Assembly (NCBI GenBank): GCA_019915015.1 | Contig: JAHBBC010000026.1 | Coordinates: 62,001 to 126,000, forward strand | DNA length: 64,000 nt | From: Auriscalpium vulgare | Lineage: Eukaryota > Basidiomycota > Agaricomycetes > Russulales > Auriscalpiaceae | Direction of reading: 5' to 3' | Part shown: piece by piece, positions 1 through 13,000 of the stretch | How positions within the stretch are numbered: position 1 is the first letter of the stretch | How the letters are laid out: each line of letters begins with the position of its first letter | The notes under the pieces: model-generated | Databases searched by the model: none | Seen by the model: the letters and a program-made list of their open reading frames with translations, nothing else | What the model was told of the DNA's origin: nothing | Made by a program: the position numbers and the translations under genes

Positions 1-32
1 CGTCGTCGTCACCTTGCCGTCCCCCATCCCAG

Positions 33-2438
33 ATGGTTCGCCCGTTCCAACCTTACGTCGCCGAAGCCGACCGCGCCAAAGAGCGCGCCCCCGCCGTCGT
101 TGGGACCATCCGCTTGATCGACGTACCCCAGTTCGCCCTGCCCCCGACCTTTGGGTATCGCCGCCCGCGCGCCGACATGGAAATCGGCCGCATCACCATC
201 GGGTGGATCGAATTCCTCTCCGACGAAGAGCCCGACCCCGCGCTCGCCCGCGCAGGCGACGTTTGGCTCACGTCCGGGCGTGGAGAAGCTTCTCCAAACG
301 TGTACGTGTGCTACGCGGCGGGAGGTCGCGCGTGGACGCCGTGGGAGGGTAACGAGGCCGTCCATGCCAACTCTCCGCGCGTCGGCGTACATCCGTACCT
401 CTCCACAGCCCCAGAATCTGCCCGTCGCAAGGACCACTACTACCTCGTCTACACCGGCATCCGCTTCACGTGGTCTTCGTACAACTCGATGCTCGGCGTC
501 ACGACGCGCTGGCGTGCGGGCAAGATGCCGGGCGCGCCGTTCATGCAGGACCTGATTGCGAAGCACCTGGGGGGGCAGGTCCCATTCACGAGTCCCGTGC
601 ACAATCTTGGCGTGTGGTTGCAGATCCAGAAATCAAAGGCGAATCCTGAAGGGAGCCCTGCGAAGCGCACCGCGTTAGATCTGGACGACGGCGATTCTGC
701 GTCTATCAGTGCCCTCCCGCCCGCCAAGCGTCGCAAAGCAGTTGCAAACGGAACTGCTGCTGCCGACACGTCCTCCTCGGCTAAACTGACGGCTGGCAGT
801 GCGTCTCCTCTTAGACAACCGAAGATTGAGCCCTCAAAAGTGCCCGATCTCGAGCTCGGCGCGATCGCTGATGCTCTGCTCACGCGCCTGCCCCATGGCC
901 AGTTACCAGACATGCAGCCTGCTTCTGCTCCTGCAGCGAAGCCCGCCGTTGCGTCCGCGAAGCTGCCGGCTGCCTCATCTGCCGGCCCGTTCTCAGCCGG
1001 TGCAGCGAAGCTGCCTGACGTCCTCGCTCATTCCGCTCGCCCTCACATCAAGCTCTCGTCGGGCACCGTCTCCCTACCTGCACGCTCGCGACAACCGAGA
1101 GGATCTATGTTCTCGGCCGGGCCGTCAGAACACGGCTCTCTCATTAACCTGGGTCAGTACCGCAATCTGAACGTGACGCAGAAAGGCGCCGTAATTTACT
1201 CCGAGGTGTGTTCTGTCTCGGCAATGCATGTATAGCGTGTCGTGTCTGAGATTATCTTGCGCGCAGGGCCAACCTCTCCTCATGCCTGAGGCATGCGACC
1301 GCTGCAAGAGCACCAGCTTCACGCCGTGCACCGGTATCGCTGGGAAAAATTGCGGGCGCTGCCGCTCCCTCAAGCGCCCATGCTCGCACACGGGCGCGTA
1401 CGGCGTGGACAGCGAAGAGGAGGAGGAGGACGAGATTGCGACGGAACCGTCGGCGTCGGCGCCCGCGCCAAAGGCATCCGCTTCCGCTCCGGCCGCTGCG
1501 CCAGCGGCGTCGGCGCCGCCCGTTAGGGTGATCACTGTGAAAGTGGAAAAGGAGAAGCAGAAGAAGCCCGCCGCCCCCGCCGCTGTGAGGCGTGGCCGAT
1601 CCGGCGCCGACACCAAAGCGACGCCCCTTGTCAAAGCGGCCCTCAAGGCGCGTTTCAAGAATTTCGAGAAACCGGCTCAAGGCCCGTCGAGCGATGCGCT
1701 GCGGAAGGAGGCGGCATCTGTAAAGAATGGTACGTCACATCGCGTATGCCCCGCATTGAGATGGACTCACGGAGGCGGTGGATTGTAGCAGACTCCCCTT
1801 CACAGCCGGCGTCGGCGCCCGCCAAGTCGACGGACGTGTCTGCGGACGTGGCGCAGCGCAAGGAAGTCCCCGTCGACAAAGGAAAAGTGCAGGCAATGGA
1901 CACCTCTGCCGATTCTACCAGCACGCCGGCCGCGACTAACGCGCCGGCTGCGATTAAGGCGCCGGCCGCTACTAAGGCGCCGGCCACCACCACCAGCGTG
2001 CCAGCCACCACCAGCGTGCCGGCCGTCACCGGTGCGTCGGCCGCTGCCAGCGCGTTGGCCACCACAAGCACACCAGCCGCTACCAGCGCCACTACTGCCA
2101 CCAGCGCGAATGGTCACGGTGATGCGGGGGCGAACGGTGCCGCGAGGGTGAACGGTGCTGCCAGCGCGAACGGCGCAGCCAACGCGAATGGCCCTGCAGC
2201 CATCGCGAATAGCCGTGAGGCCACCGAGAACGGTACCGCTGCCATTGAGGCCGGTACCGCTGCGATCGTCAACGGGGCTAATGCCATCTTTAATGATCCC
2301 GCGGACGAGACGCACTACCTCCAGATGACGCTTCTGGGCTTGCAGACTCTGGAGCAAAACCTGAAGGGCGTGATGGCCGGCATCAGCCTGGTTCAGCAGG
2401 GTATGAAGGGCACGTTGGCTGCCCGGCAGCGCTCCTAA
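33..2438 (+). CDS. Unrecognised nuclear-type protein with one Cys6 zinc-cluster-like motif
   Basis: Three-exon model, 33-1205, 1267-1729 and 1792-2438, giving 760 residues; both introns (61 and 62 nt) are GT-AG and the phases agree. Exon 1 encodes about 220 residues of compact, mixed sequence of unknown family, then a Ser/Ala/Lys-rich linker with a likely nuclear signal (AKRRK, near residue 230). Exon 2 opens with the Cys cluster, residues 401-430, spaced C-x2-C-x7-C-x7-C-x2-C-x6-C, followed by an acidic run. Exon 3 is very Ala/Thr-rich with short NGAA-type repeats and ends in a probable helix (LQTLEQNLKGVMAGI). The spacing is like fungal Zn(II)2Cys6 domains and like module C of the P1-P8 family downstream, and here too it sits at the start of a phase-0 exon. 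The start is uncertain: the ATG follows a possible splice acceptor at 28-32, so an upstream exon may lie outside the window. Function not known. Confidence 0.72.
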
Positions 2439-2625
2439 GAGCGAGGTGAGCGCATGCGGACGTTAGGAGGATGAGGACGCATGGTATCTTATTTCGTATC
2501 TGCATGCCCGTTGCGCCTAATCGTGTGTAGTGGATTGATCGCTATCTGAGCTCGTTTGTATAATTTTCTGATTCGCCCGTCACGCTTTGAATAGTTATCG
2601 TCGTATTGTATTGCGAAACCTTACG

Positions 2626-3938
2626 CTACAACCCATACATTTTGCGCCCGTTCTCGCGTCCCAGCGCCATCACGCGGTCTGTCGACCACCCTTCTCCGAC
2701 AAAATCCGCCACGAACTCCGCTGTCCATGGTATCATTGCCGTGTGGCAGAGCGGCAGCCGACCTTTCATAGAGGGGAGCGCAGTGTAGATGTTCGCCGGG
2801 ACCATGAACGGCGCGTCTGTCTCGAGGATGAACCGCGGCGAGTCAGATTGTGTGGCGAGCGCACGGAGGAGGTTCGCGGTATTCTCATTCGTAGCGTATG
2901 TGACAACGCCTGAACGGAAGACGTTTCAGAGGTTGGGCAACGGCGTACAAGGTAAAGAGACGTGCCGGTGATCCCAATGTACAGGTCGGGGAAGTGGGCG
3001 AGTAGCCGCTGCGCGAATTCTGGGGAATCTGTGAAGCAATGGATGTGTATCTGGCGGCCGGTTACAAACCGACGCTGCTATTTTTCATGCACAAACCCAC
3101 CCTATGATCCTGAGGGACTTCAGCCTTCAAGATGCGCTCGGTATCGTCGTCCGCTTCGCGGGTATGTATCGTGAGCGGTTTGCCTAGCCGCACAGCTTGG
3201 CGGAGCTGGCGCGCAAAGACCTCTCGCTGTATATCCCGAGGCGAGTTGTCGTAGTGGTAGTCCAATCCGATCTCGCCCCATCCAACGCAGCGTGGATGGG
3301 CCATCGCTTCCAGACTGTGTATCATGATGGGTACGCCGCGCAGTCTCGGCGCACAGGTAGAACGACGCACATGTCTCTTTCAACATCGTCGTTGTACAGC
3401 TTCGCCTCATGTCTGCCGAAGAGCATGAACGACCGGTCGCGAGGGGATGCGCGAGCGAGCACTCACGGATGTACGCCTGCGGGTCATACTTCACTGCGCA
3501 ATCACAACCACAGAAAAAAGGAGACGCACCCATGACGAACCAATACTCTATCCCGCCCCAGTTTCTCTCCCTGTCCCCCGCGTCCACCGCCGAGTCCGCA
3601 ATCTCCCTCCAAACCCTCTGCACCGGCGCCTCGCACCACACGTCCACGATCGCCTCGACTCGCCGCCCGGCATACATGTTCTTCACGAAGTCGAACACCG
3701 TCTCATGCTGTCCATCCTTGTACTTTTGTCGGTACGCGCCGAAGGTTGAGATGAGGTGCGTGTGAGTGTCGATGATGGGAGTCTGAGTGCCCGACGGATG
3801 CGGCGGGAGGAAAAGCGCCTCTTCGCTGGGTCCTTTCTTCTTGCCCATTCCGCGAGGTGCTTGATGGGCGCAGGTACGGGCAAAGGGTCTTCTAGAGCGC
3901 TGAGCGATGCGGGTGCCGGTGGACAGAGCAGAGAACAT
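2626..3938 (-). CDS. TatD-family metal-dependent hydrolase, frame apparently disrupted
   Basis: Seen on the minus strand in pieces: IIDTHTHL (the metal-binding HxH), GWGEIGLDYHYD (catalytic-type Glu), LTIHTREA, IHIHCFTDSPEF and ILETDAPFMVPANIY, in the order known for TatD-type DNases/phosphoesterases. Downstream exons fit cleanly: 3101-3314, 2966-3050 and 2626-2909, with introns of 50-56 nt, one of them GC-AG (2910-2965). The stop is at 2626-2628. Two places do not fit. Near 3850-3865, a segment reading LPVPAPIKHLAEWA is one base out of frame with the following GPSEEALF. Near 3410-3530, the exon ending WFVMG cannot be joined in phase to HEAKLYNDDVE by any GT-AG pair I can find, and the expected HPH part is missing. 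This is either a decaying gene, base errors in the assembly, or an unusual splice. The 5' end is not fixed; possible coding sequence continues up to about 4230. TatD-family enzymes are single-strand exonucleases or related hydrolases. Confidence 0.7.
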
Positions 3939-4262
3939 ACACGGTTGTGAGCGAGGGAAAGTGAGTCACCTGGTACCTGGTAGATTAGATTCACGCGCTT
4001 CGAGATAATCGCGCCCGCTTCTAGATAACGCTGGCAGAGGGCATAAAGAGCAACGTTGACATTAAGGATATCAGTACCGACGTAAAAACAAGCGTGAACT
4101 GCGTGATACATTAGGAGCATCAAGAGCGTGAACAGGAACGTAATAAACATGATTAACGTGACAGCAAATGCAGGAGTCCGACGTGCGAATGCAAAGCAAG
4201 AGAAGTGACTGGAGACAACAAGAATGTACACCTCCCGCAGAACCTATGAACGCGACAGGCGA

Positions 4263-7200
4263 TCACACGGCGCTGGAGGGCGGGCGCGCCGCGAGCAGCG
4301 TGCGGAGCTCGAGAATGCACTCGGTGCACCTAGCGTGCACCTCGCGCGCGTTATCGAGCAGCGGGCGGATCGTCTCCGGCGTGAGCGCAAGCTTGAAATC
4401 GCCCTCCTGAAAGGCGGGCAATAGTCCTGGGGGAGGCGCAGAGCGCACCGACCCCGTCAAGACGACTTTCTTGTTCCCGCGCTGAGAGCGCTGCGACCCG
4501 GCTCGATGAGGGCTCGCGCTTGCCGCGCCTGAGCGCCGCTGCGCGCGGGAGGCGTTCTCGCGATGATCGGCAGGAGTCTCTGAGGCCTCTTCGACGTTGG
4601 ACAGCCGAGTAGGGCGGGTGATTGGAGGAACAGGCGGCGGCGGAGATGCGACCGACACCTGTGACCGCGTGGAGATGGGCGCCGGCGACGACTCTGCCCA
4701 CAAAGACAGGGAAGAATGTGACGCGGACGCGTTCTTCTTGGGCGTCGTGGGGTCCGCGTTCCTCTTTGAAGACCCGGGGAGATACGGGTAGCGGGATTTG
4801 CGTCCGCGCACAGTCGCTGTGCCGTCGTGGGACAGCCCAAGCGCTTTCGCCGCGCCATCGAGATCTTCAGCGTACTCGATGCGATCCCAGTCTTCGTCGT
4901 CGCCAGCGAACCTGCTGCCCAGATCCGACCCGCTACTCGAGGAGTGGAGTGCGCTCTTCGGCAGTCCGGGAGCCGCACTGCCCTCGGCTGTCGGCGAAGA
5001 CTTGCTCTTGTGCGAGAGGCGGAAGATAGACGCGAGGGAAGGCCGTCGAGGCGACTTGTGCGCGAAAGAGGTGGACGTGGCGAACGGGGAGCCCGCCCGC
5101 GTCGAGGAGACGGTGTCCGGGCCGGTGCTTGTCTTTCCCCGACGACGCTGTGATGTGCGAGAAGGGGCAGTTGCATGGACATCCAGGGACGAGTCGGCGC
5201 TGGCAGATGCGGAGGAAGACTGAAACGGTCGCGGCGGAGGTTGACGGTGGTGGCTGCGTGTCAGAGACTTGAGCATGTCCCTGATCCCAGCCATCCCCAA
5301 CCGGCTGCCTCTCCGCTTCTTCGACGGTGTCTCATTCTGCATCGACTCCTCCGAGGGCAGCGTGACCGTGCTGCTCATCGGGTGATCCCACCGCCAGCCC
5401 CGATTGACTGTATCCTCCTCGGGTATCTGCAAGTCCGTGAGCATGGAAGGCGACGAGTCGGGCTTGTTGAGCATTTCGCGGAGTAGAGAAAGCTGCCGCT
5501 GGCTGAGGTCATTGCGACCGGTTGAGGCGCGCCAGCCTATATCAGGCTGAGACACCGTCGACGGGCCGGGGAACGACGTCACGAATGGCGGCGCGGATTC
5601 GTCGCCAGCGAGAGTGATCGCGCGCTCGCGGCTCTTCCGGCTGGCCCGACGTTCGACGGGAACATCGTGCGCAGGGGCGGAGGATGCTGAGGGTGGAGGA
5701 GACATCGGTGAGGGCGTGCCGCCGCCAAGCTCGATGAGGAGCTCCGCGCACTCCCAAGATATCTTGTACTTGTGGTCAAGATGGTAGAAATTGGCCGCGA
5801 ACTGCTTCTGTGGGTCGGCGGGGACTGGAGCCGGGTTGGTATTGGAACGGGCGCGCGAGCGCGGACGCGGTATGCTGAAGAGGGCGGGGGAGGTGGAGCG
5901 CGTGGGAGGAGACGAGCTGTCAACGACGTAGCTCTGGGCTTCTTGAATGAGTGACTGGTGGATCGACTGAAGTTCCTTGAGTTCTGACGAAGAACAAGTA
6001 TCAGTACTAACTCGCACTGACCAACAGGGAGGGCATGCTACTCACTTTCAACTCCGGACGCGAACTCGCGCACCATGGTCAGATCCCTCTTCAAGCCGAC
6101 CTGGGCTTGACTGATACGTGCCGGTATCTTCAAATCACCTAGAGAGTTTCGTCGCGGCACAGCCACGCTGGAAAGGGCGGGGGGAGGCGGGTGGGTCGAT
6201 CGTCCGAGGGAAGCTGACTGCGGCGAGCCGGGCGATTTCTTCGGAGATGACCGAGGGGTAGTTGTAGAAGGTGTAGCGAGAGAGGAAATGTCGACAGAGG
6301 GCCGAAGTAGAAGTGACTCGATACCATATGGACCGGATTCCGAAGTAGATGAAGGCGGCGGGTCGTGCTTGCTAGGCTCTCGAGGCGGAGACGGTGGCTG
6401 GAGTTCGATAGGTGGTAACAGCTGCTCCGACGGGCTCGGGGTCGTCATTGACGGAGGCGGTAGGCCAGGAAGGTCAGGAAGCGGCCTGGGCGGCGATCGC
6501 GGCGAAGCTCTGATCGTGCCATCCAAGATTTCGTCCGCTTTGCTCTTCGTCCGCTTATGTCTTCCCGGGACCAAACTAATCCTCCTCATCCCGCCCATAA
6601 AGCCCCGATGACCGTCCTTCTCCTTTCCCGTACTACTGCCGTCCCCGATGCTCTCGCGGCTGACGTCGTCCGTGCTCGTCGAGAACGTCGAGCGTGATAC
6701 CGATCGACCGACCGTCATCGTCCCATGCGAGGCCTGCCTCGGAGCGAGAGGCTTCCCTGACGACGGCACCTGCATCGAAGCGGGGCGGCGCGGGCGCGGT
6801 GACGGCGGGGGCGTGCCATCCGGCGTTGACGCGGTCGTCGTGAGCACCGCGGAGCGCTTCCTCCCCGGCTTCGTCGGCGAGTCTTGCGCGGACGAGAACA
6901 CGCGCAGGCGGCCGAAGCTGCGCTCGTGCTTCAGCTCGAGCGGCTCTGGCGGCGGCGGGGACTGGCCGCCAGAGGTGCGAAAAAACCACCCGGAGGTGCG
7001 CGAGGACGATGATGGCGAGTGCCCGTGCCCGTGCGAGTTGGATGTCGATGCACGGGGCGTCGCCTCCTTGCTCTCGTCGGCGATGACCTCCGCAGGGCCG
7101 GTGCTCGCGCGCTTCTTGCGTGCGCCCCACTTCTTCACGGAGCCGATGCGCGAAAGCAGGGGCGTCTTGGTAGAAGCGGCGGGGTCGACGGGGGGCAGAT

Positions 7201-8270
7201 CTACGGGGACAGGGAGGGGAGGTGTAGGCGGAGGAGGGGAGGGGAGCGGCTCTCGGTCGAGCAATTCGAACAGGTTCTGATCGGGCGGGCGCGACTTCTT
7301 GCGCAGGCGGCGGCGCTCGCGGTGTATCGGCGGACTAGGAGGAAGCATGCCGAGGGCAGAAGAACTGGAGCGAAGGGGAAGGTGTGCGAGCGACGAGTAG
7401 GTGACAGATTCCCGGCCGGATGCCGACGGAATGGAAAACACCGACATGGTGGGAGAGCGCGGGAACGGCTCCGTGACGCTGGCAGGGAGCGGCGGAACTG
7501 GGGGAGGGGGAGTGTGATGGGCATGTTTGACGATGGCGGCCCTGCGCGAGCGCGCGGTGACGGTCTTGTCTTCCTCATGGTCCGCGAAACCCAACCCGTC
7601 CTCGTCATCAGACGAGTCCCACGCCGCCGCCTCCACGCCCACGACCTTATTCTCCGCCTCCTCAAAATCAGCGTCCCAGTTCTCCGTCTCCTGTTGCACG
7701 ATCTGGTTGCGCTTGGAAGGCGTCCGGGGAGGGCGTCCACGCGACGGTCGCACGGGGGTGCCCGTCCCCCCGCCCCTGTTCTCCGCCTCCTCGAAGTCAT
7801 CGTCCCAGTTCTCTGTCTCCTGCTGCACGAGCTGGCTTCGCTTGGAAGGCGTCCGCGGAGGCCGCGCACGCGCTGGTCGAACGGGGGAGTCGGTCTTGTC
7901 CTCGAAGTCGTCGTCCCAGTTCTCCGATGGCTCCAGATTGTCGAGGGCGCGTCTCGGGGGCGACGACGGGCCTGGCTCGGCCCACTCTTCGAGACGTGTT
8001 TGGGTGAGATTGGAGGCGAACCCGGTGATGTCGTCGAGCTTGGAAATAGACGCCTTCGAGCGACGCGATGTGGTGTCGCTGCGCCAGTCGGTCGTGGACG
8101 TCGACCAGCGCGGCTCGCCCACATCAGACACGCGGGGTTTCTTCTCTGTGGGTTGTTGGAATACGAAATCTTCGTCCCAGTTTTCTGTCGGTGTCGCGCG
8201 ATCAGGACACGTTGCGTATCTCCGACAAGAAAAACTCACCTTCTGGACGAACCAATGCGACAGCGGTCAT
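4263..8270 (-). CDS. Large Ser/Pro-rich protein with four ENWDxDF motifs, Byr4/Bfa1-like candidate
   Basis: Three exons on the minus strand, 8240-8270, 6046-8184 and 4263-5983, joined in phase by introns of 55 and 62 nt, give 1,296 residues. The start at 8270 was chosen because the short first exon splices directly into the first motif. ENWDEDF or ENWDDDF/ENWDADF occurs at about residues 11, 98, 135 and 178. The last two are part of a 43-residue repeat that also carries RPPRTPSKR and VQQET. The middle is low-complexity Ser/Pro with basic patches. Before the exon 2-3 junction lies a helical stretch (QVGLKRDLTMVREFASGV), continued by LKELQSIHQSLIQEAQ. The C-terminal part has a conserved-looking block (KYKISWECAELLIELGG) and ends in a helix. 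Repeated ENWDDDF-type motifs recall Byr4/Bfa1, the scaffold of the two-part GAP that restrains the septation or mitotic-exit GTPase. That name is an inference from the motif only. Confidence 0.75.
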
Positions 8271-9483
8271 GCCGCGTGTAAAGATTCATATAATGCGAAC
8301 TATGTCGCGTCGCCGAGGAGTTTGGTTGAGGAAATGAAGGCGTTGGTGGGAGGAGGGAAGCAACCTCGCTTGCGCTTGCGGCAGGCAGCGCGCTGCTCGC
8401 TTACGTACGTTGGTTTCTTCCCAATTTGGTCGGCTCTCCCCGCCTGAATTGCACGTCCGTGTTTTCCTGGCTACAAAGCCTAAGATCGTTGACCTTGGGC
8501 GCTGTGCCGCTTGCATGAGTCCTTTTCCGCAGCTGTCACACAAGGCAGTTGCTGGGTGTGGATCGTCTGACTGCTGGGACAGACGGACACCTGATGATTT
8601 CGAATTCGTAGCGCTCGAGCAACCGACAACAAAGGAACAGCCATGCACTCAGGTCCGTCGGCCAGGGTTACCGAGAAGAGAAACACAAGAGCATTATTTG
8701 GGTTTTCATTAGGAACTGCGCATCGTGTCGTAGTGGGGATAGACACGACGTTACCGTACGTCCGCATGATGAAGCAAGCGCACCATTCATATCTTAGCGG
8801 GCGTCAAGAGGGCTCGGCCGTTTGAGCTCCGGGCGCAGTACTGTGCTTGTCAAGGCGCCTAGTTAGTAGTAGGGCGCATTCCGGCCTCCGAACGCGATGG
8901 GCCCAAGGTGCCGCGAGATGTCGTCAAGATGACAGGCCGCCACCTTTGCATTTTCGTAACAGAAAAGATATTGATGGATGCAAAGAGCCTGCGGAGTCGC
9001 GCCGATACGGAGGAGCTGTCAACATGCGAGACAACCTTCCCAAATCGGAGGGATGTACTCACCTGCTGCACGAGCTAGCGTACTCGTTTGGATCCCATGC
9101 GCATCAGAGCATGATACCAGGCTCCTGAAGGAGGCATTCGGACCCGGGTTGCGGGTGCGCTAAGGGCGTGCGCCGTTGCCATGGCCTCTGCGATAGCCAA
9201 GGATTGCCATCCAATAGACGTGACTGGCCAAGGGTGGCGAAAACAGCTGGACCTAGGTGTACTCAGAAAATACATCGGAGACGGGCGCTGTCGGCGATGC
9301 CGTATATCGGACGCCGCCCGGACGCGTGCGGGCGGTCTCCGCACAGTTCAAACTGCAGCACAGACCCCGCACGGTATGATGCCAGATGTAGCCCGTATGT
9401 AGAGTCTCGTCGACCGGGGTGGCAGACGGACAATGTACACACCTGTATGGCAGCCGAACCCAACCGAAAAGCAATGCTGACCT

Positions 9484-9835
9484 CTGAATCATGCCGTTGC
9501 TCGATATCGATTCCGCCGCTTACTGGGCAAGCTTTCAATAGTCTTGAGGGTTATATCCCAAGACAACATTAGCATAGATTGAGTTTGCGGGAGAGTCGCC
9601 GTGCTGGGGCGCAGAAAGGTCCTGCGGCCGCCGGCGAGCGTCGAGCGTCGACTCACCTCACTGAACCATCGCCGTTGCTCGACGACGACCCCACCGCGTA
9701 CTGACCGAGCCTCACATGATCGACAGCCTAATGGCTTCTCTGGGCAAGATTCCGACAAATGTTACTTAGATTGTGTCTGCGGGAGAGTCGCTGTGACGGG
9801 TAGAAAGTAGGTAGAAAGGTTCGCGGCGGGAGCGC
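9484..9835. repeat. Degenerate direct repeat, about 177 bp, two copies
   Basis: The block starting at 9484 (ATGCCGTTGCTCGA ...) recurs diverged from 9661 (TCGCCGTTGCTCGA ...). Both copies end in a shared stretch around TGCGGGAGAGTCGC followed by AGAAAGGT. No coding frame is kept in both copies. Confidence 0.5.
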
Positions 9836-9854
9836 CGGTTGGGACCGGGCCGAT

Positions 9855-9860
9855 CACGTG
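9855..9860 (+). promoter_or_regulatory. CACGTG element upstream of P1
   Basis: Reads CACGTGGCCGCGTTTC in the sense direction, 143 bp before the P1 start codon. It matches the extended element found before P2, P4, P6 and P7. CACGTG is the core bound by bHLH-type factors such as Cbf1. Confidence 0.6.
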
Positions 9861-10002
9861 GCCGCGTTTCGGCCCGCCGCCAGTTATTCAATTGTCCGCC
9901 GTGCCGCCACCGCGAGGCCGCCGTCGTTTTCGCTCCTTGAGTCCTTCTCTGGCCACCTCCTCGTCCTTCACAACTTCATTCCTTTTAGCCTTGATCGCAC
10001 CG

Positions 10003-13000
10003 ATGTGCTCTGATGGCGACCGGGTCCATTATCTGGCTGCCCGCATCCGTGCTGCAGTCCTGCACCTCCGCTCTTTGACACAGGACGGAGTACGCGCCAC
10101 ATACTACCCATACCTTGCCGCCGAGTTTGTGAGTGCCATCTTACAAGGACTGTATCTCATTTAACAACATTCTCTGTAGTCCCGTGCCTTGAAAGTCTGC
10201 TCGGAGCTAGCAATCGCCGTCCAAATCCCGATCGTCATCTACTCTGCGAAGGCCGCCCTCCTTCGCGCAGCGAATGGGTTCCAGCAATACGGCTGGACGT
10301 TTGATGTATTTGGTTTTGACATCGGGTCGTCTGAAGACATTGCATATAGTGGGTCTCTCGAGCCGGAGATCTGGTGGACTTCGGATAGTGCGTCGCAGTA
10401 TCAGCTCGCTTGACTATAACCCTGACCCGATGTGCAGCGCATGCGGCCCTGCCCTTACAGACCCGTGAAGTCAAGCTGGAGGAGTTAGATCGCCCGCTTC
10501 CACCGTTCCTCCCCTCAGCAGCGTCTGTCGACGCATCGATCTCCCCCGCCGATTCTCCCAGCAGCCCGACGCCACCGCCGCTCGAACAGAACAGGGCGCA
10601 AGTTATCTCTTTCCTGCCAACTGAGACGACGAATCCGGATCTGAAGAGGAAGCGCCACCGCCCGCGCAAGAACCCAGTCGTGTCGTCCCCTGCGGACACT
10701 ACGCTACCCAAGAAGAAGAAGGGTCGCCCGCGCATGTATCCCAAGCTCCCGGCTATCGATGATCCGGCCTACCCACGACTTCTCTGCGCTGATTCTCCTG
10801 ATGCGCCAGAGTGCATACCGTCTAATGCGCTTATTGTCAAAATTGGCGCCGCGATAGAGAAGGACGGCAAGGTCGAAGAGGAGATTCAGAGCTACCTCAT
10901 CGGTACATCGTCTTCCCCGAAGAGTGCGGTATGTGTCTCGTCCGCTCGCATGTCCCTCATAGCGCATATACCCACTGATATGCGACCTTAGGTCCCGTGC
11001 GTCAGGTGCTGCAGCATCGAGGGTGCCGTCTGCCTGGCCGCGCGGCGCGACAGCTGCATGCTGTGTGTCCTCCGGGACGAAATCTGCGTACAGAATCTCG
11101 GCGCGATTTCAAATAAGGGCATCCCGAGACCAGCAAAAAAGGGGCGCAATCCGGGCAAGTATCCCCAACTCCCGGCTCCCGAAGACGCTGCCTATCCACG
11201 ACTTCTCCGCCCTGTTGCGTCTGACGCACCGAAGCGCATTCCGTCCAATGCGCTTGTCGTCAACGTTCCCACCGCAACAGACAATGACGGCAAGGTTGAC
11301 GATGTCATCCAAAGGTATCTCATCGGTACCTCTTCCTCCCCGGAGTGTGAGGTCGGTGGTCCCTCCGCCCGCATGTTCTTTGGAACGCATATACTCACAA
11401 TTCTGCGAGCTTAGATCCCATGCGTCGGGTGCTGCGGCATCGACGGCGCGGTGTGCCTGGCCGCGCGGCCCGACAGCTGCATGCTGTGTCTCCTCCGTGG
11501 CGAGGCTTGTGTCCCCATTTGCACGCGCGATGCATCGGAAAAAGGCACGGTCACCGTGCCAGAATGTGCGCCGGCCCCAGAAATAGCGCCCTCTGTCACC
11601 GACACCGACACTGTTGAGGTGCCCAATGTCGATGCCCAGCCCGACGACCCTCTCGCGCATACACGCAGGAACGAGGTGAGATGCGCTAGACTAGATATGT
11701 ACTGTACCTCTCATCACACCCGCACCGTAGGTTCCATGTGTCGCCTGCCGCGAGGAGGACGCGATCTGCTGCGTCGGCACAGCGTCTCACTGTTTGTCGT
11801 GCTTTCTAAGGCGTAGGACTTGCACCCCATACGTCGCGAACAACGGAGAGCCCTCTACTCACGCGGACGTCGACATGGAAGCCCCAGAGGTACGTGCATG
11901 CTACTTCTGATCGAATGCTGAACTCAAGAGCGTCTGCAGGGACCGGCGAGTACACGCCAAGAGAACAACCCGCACACAGTCCCAACTGCAGCCACACCGC
12001 AAGAAGACGAAGCTATGCCTGCCTTGTCGTCGGCCACACTAGAAGCGTCTTCTGAGAGCAGCAACCACGCGTCGTCCTGCGAGGCGCCCGTCGAAGTCAC
12101 ATTGGAGGAGGTACGCATTCGTTTAGTATTTTGACCGAAAGCTGGTGCTCAAGAGCATCTACAGATAATGTCTTCGGCGAATTTTGCCGCAGCAGACAAC
12201 ACCCAACTAGCCTCGCCTCTTACTTCGCCGCAAGCCAACGAGATTCGGTCTGCGCCGTCGCCGGTCGCATCCGAACTCACGCCCTTCGAGACCACCCCGC
12301 CTCCAGAACTACTGCTCTTCAAAGAGACGACCCCGCCTGCAGCACTTGATGCTATAGGCACACCCGGCGGCGTCAAACGCACGCCTCCTAAGCTGACTCG
12401 CAATAAAACATGTATGTTCTCTTCTGACTGTTTGGCCCGCTACGTCACCTTTAACTCCGACTCACAACAGTTGGCATATACGGCCCTGTCTCCAGGGCCG
12501 TCCGTCGGGCGCACAGCACCAAGATCTCCCCGCGCCGCCTCGAAAACGCCTCCGCTGCCCGCGCGCTCCCACCAGACGCCGTGGTCGTGACTGTCCCCGG
12601 AGAAGCGTCCTATGTCATCGGAAAGGTCCACTACAAGCGGAACACGGTACGTGCGGTGCACTTGACTGCGCGCTGTGACATATGCTTAGACGCCGCGACA
12701 GCATGCGTGCGACGCCTGTGACGCTCGGAGCGTGCCATGCATACTGGTCGCGGGGCTGCACAAGCGGTGCGCGCTATGCTCCGTGCGCCATGTGCCGTGC
12801 AGTATCGTTGAGGCGAGCAGGCGCCACCCGCCAACTACTTCACCCGCGGTGAGCGGACTGGAGAGCAGCGGGGCCAGCGTGGGGCCCGTCGACCCCTCGC
12901 TCCTCCCAGGACCAGATGCCGACGGGCTCGCCGAAGGAAACCCTGAGCATTCGTTGCTAGCCGACCTGCCACCCGTCACGAGGGCATGGATGCACGAGCA

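Larger units (their letters stand above)
8271..10002. other. Intergenic region, no gene seen
   Basis: No long open frame with splice-compatible continuation was found. The stretch holds the 5' region of the ENWDxDF gene (near 8271-8450), a degenerate direct repeat at 9484-9835 and the promoter of P1. Confidence 0.5.

Noticed and set aside
9892..10002. Upstream ATG of P1 at 9892
   Set aside because: It would add a Ser/Phe-rich leader absent in all relatives; P2 starts at the equivalent of 10003.
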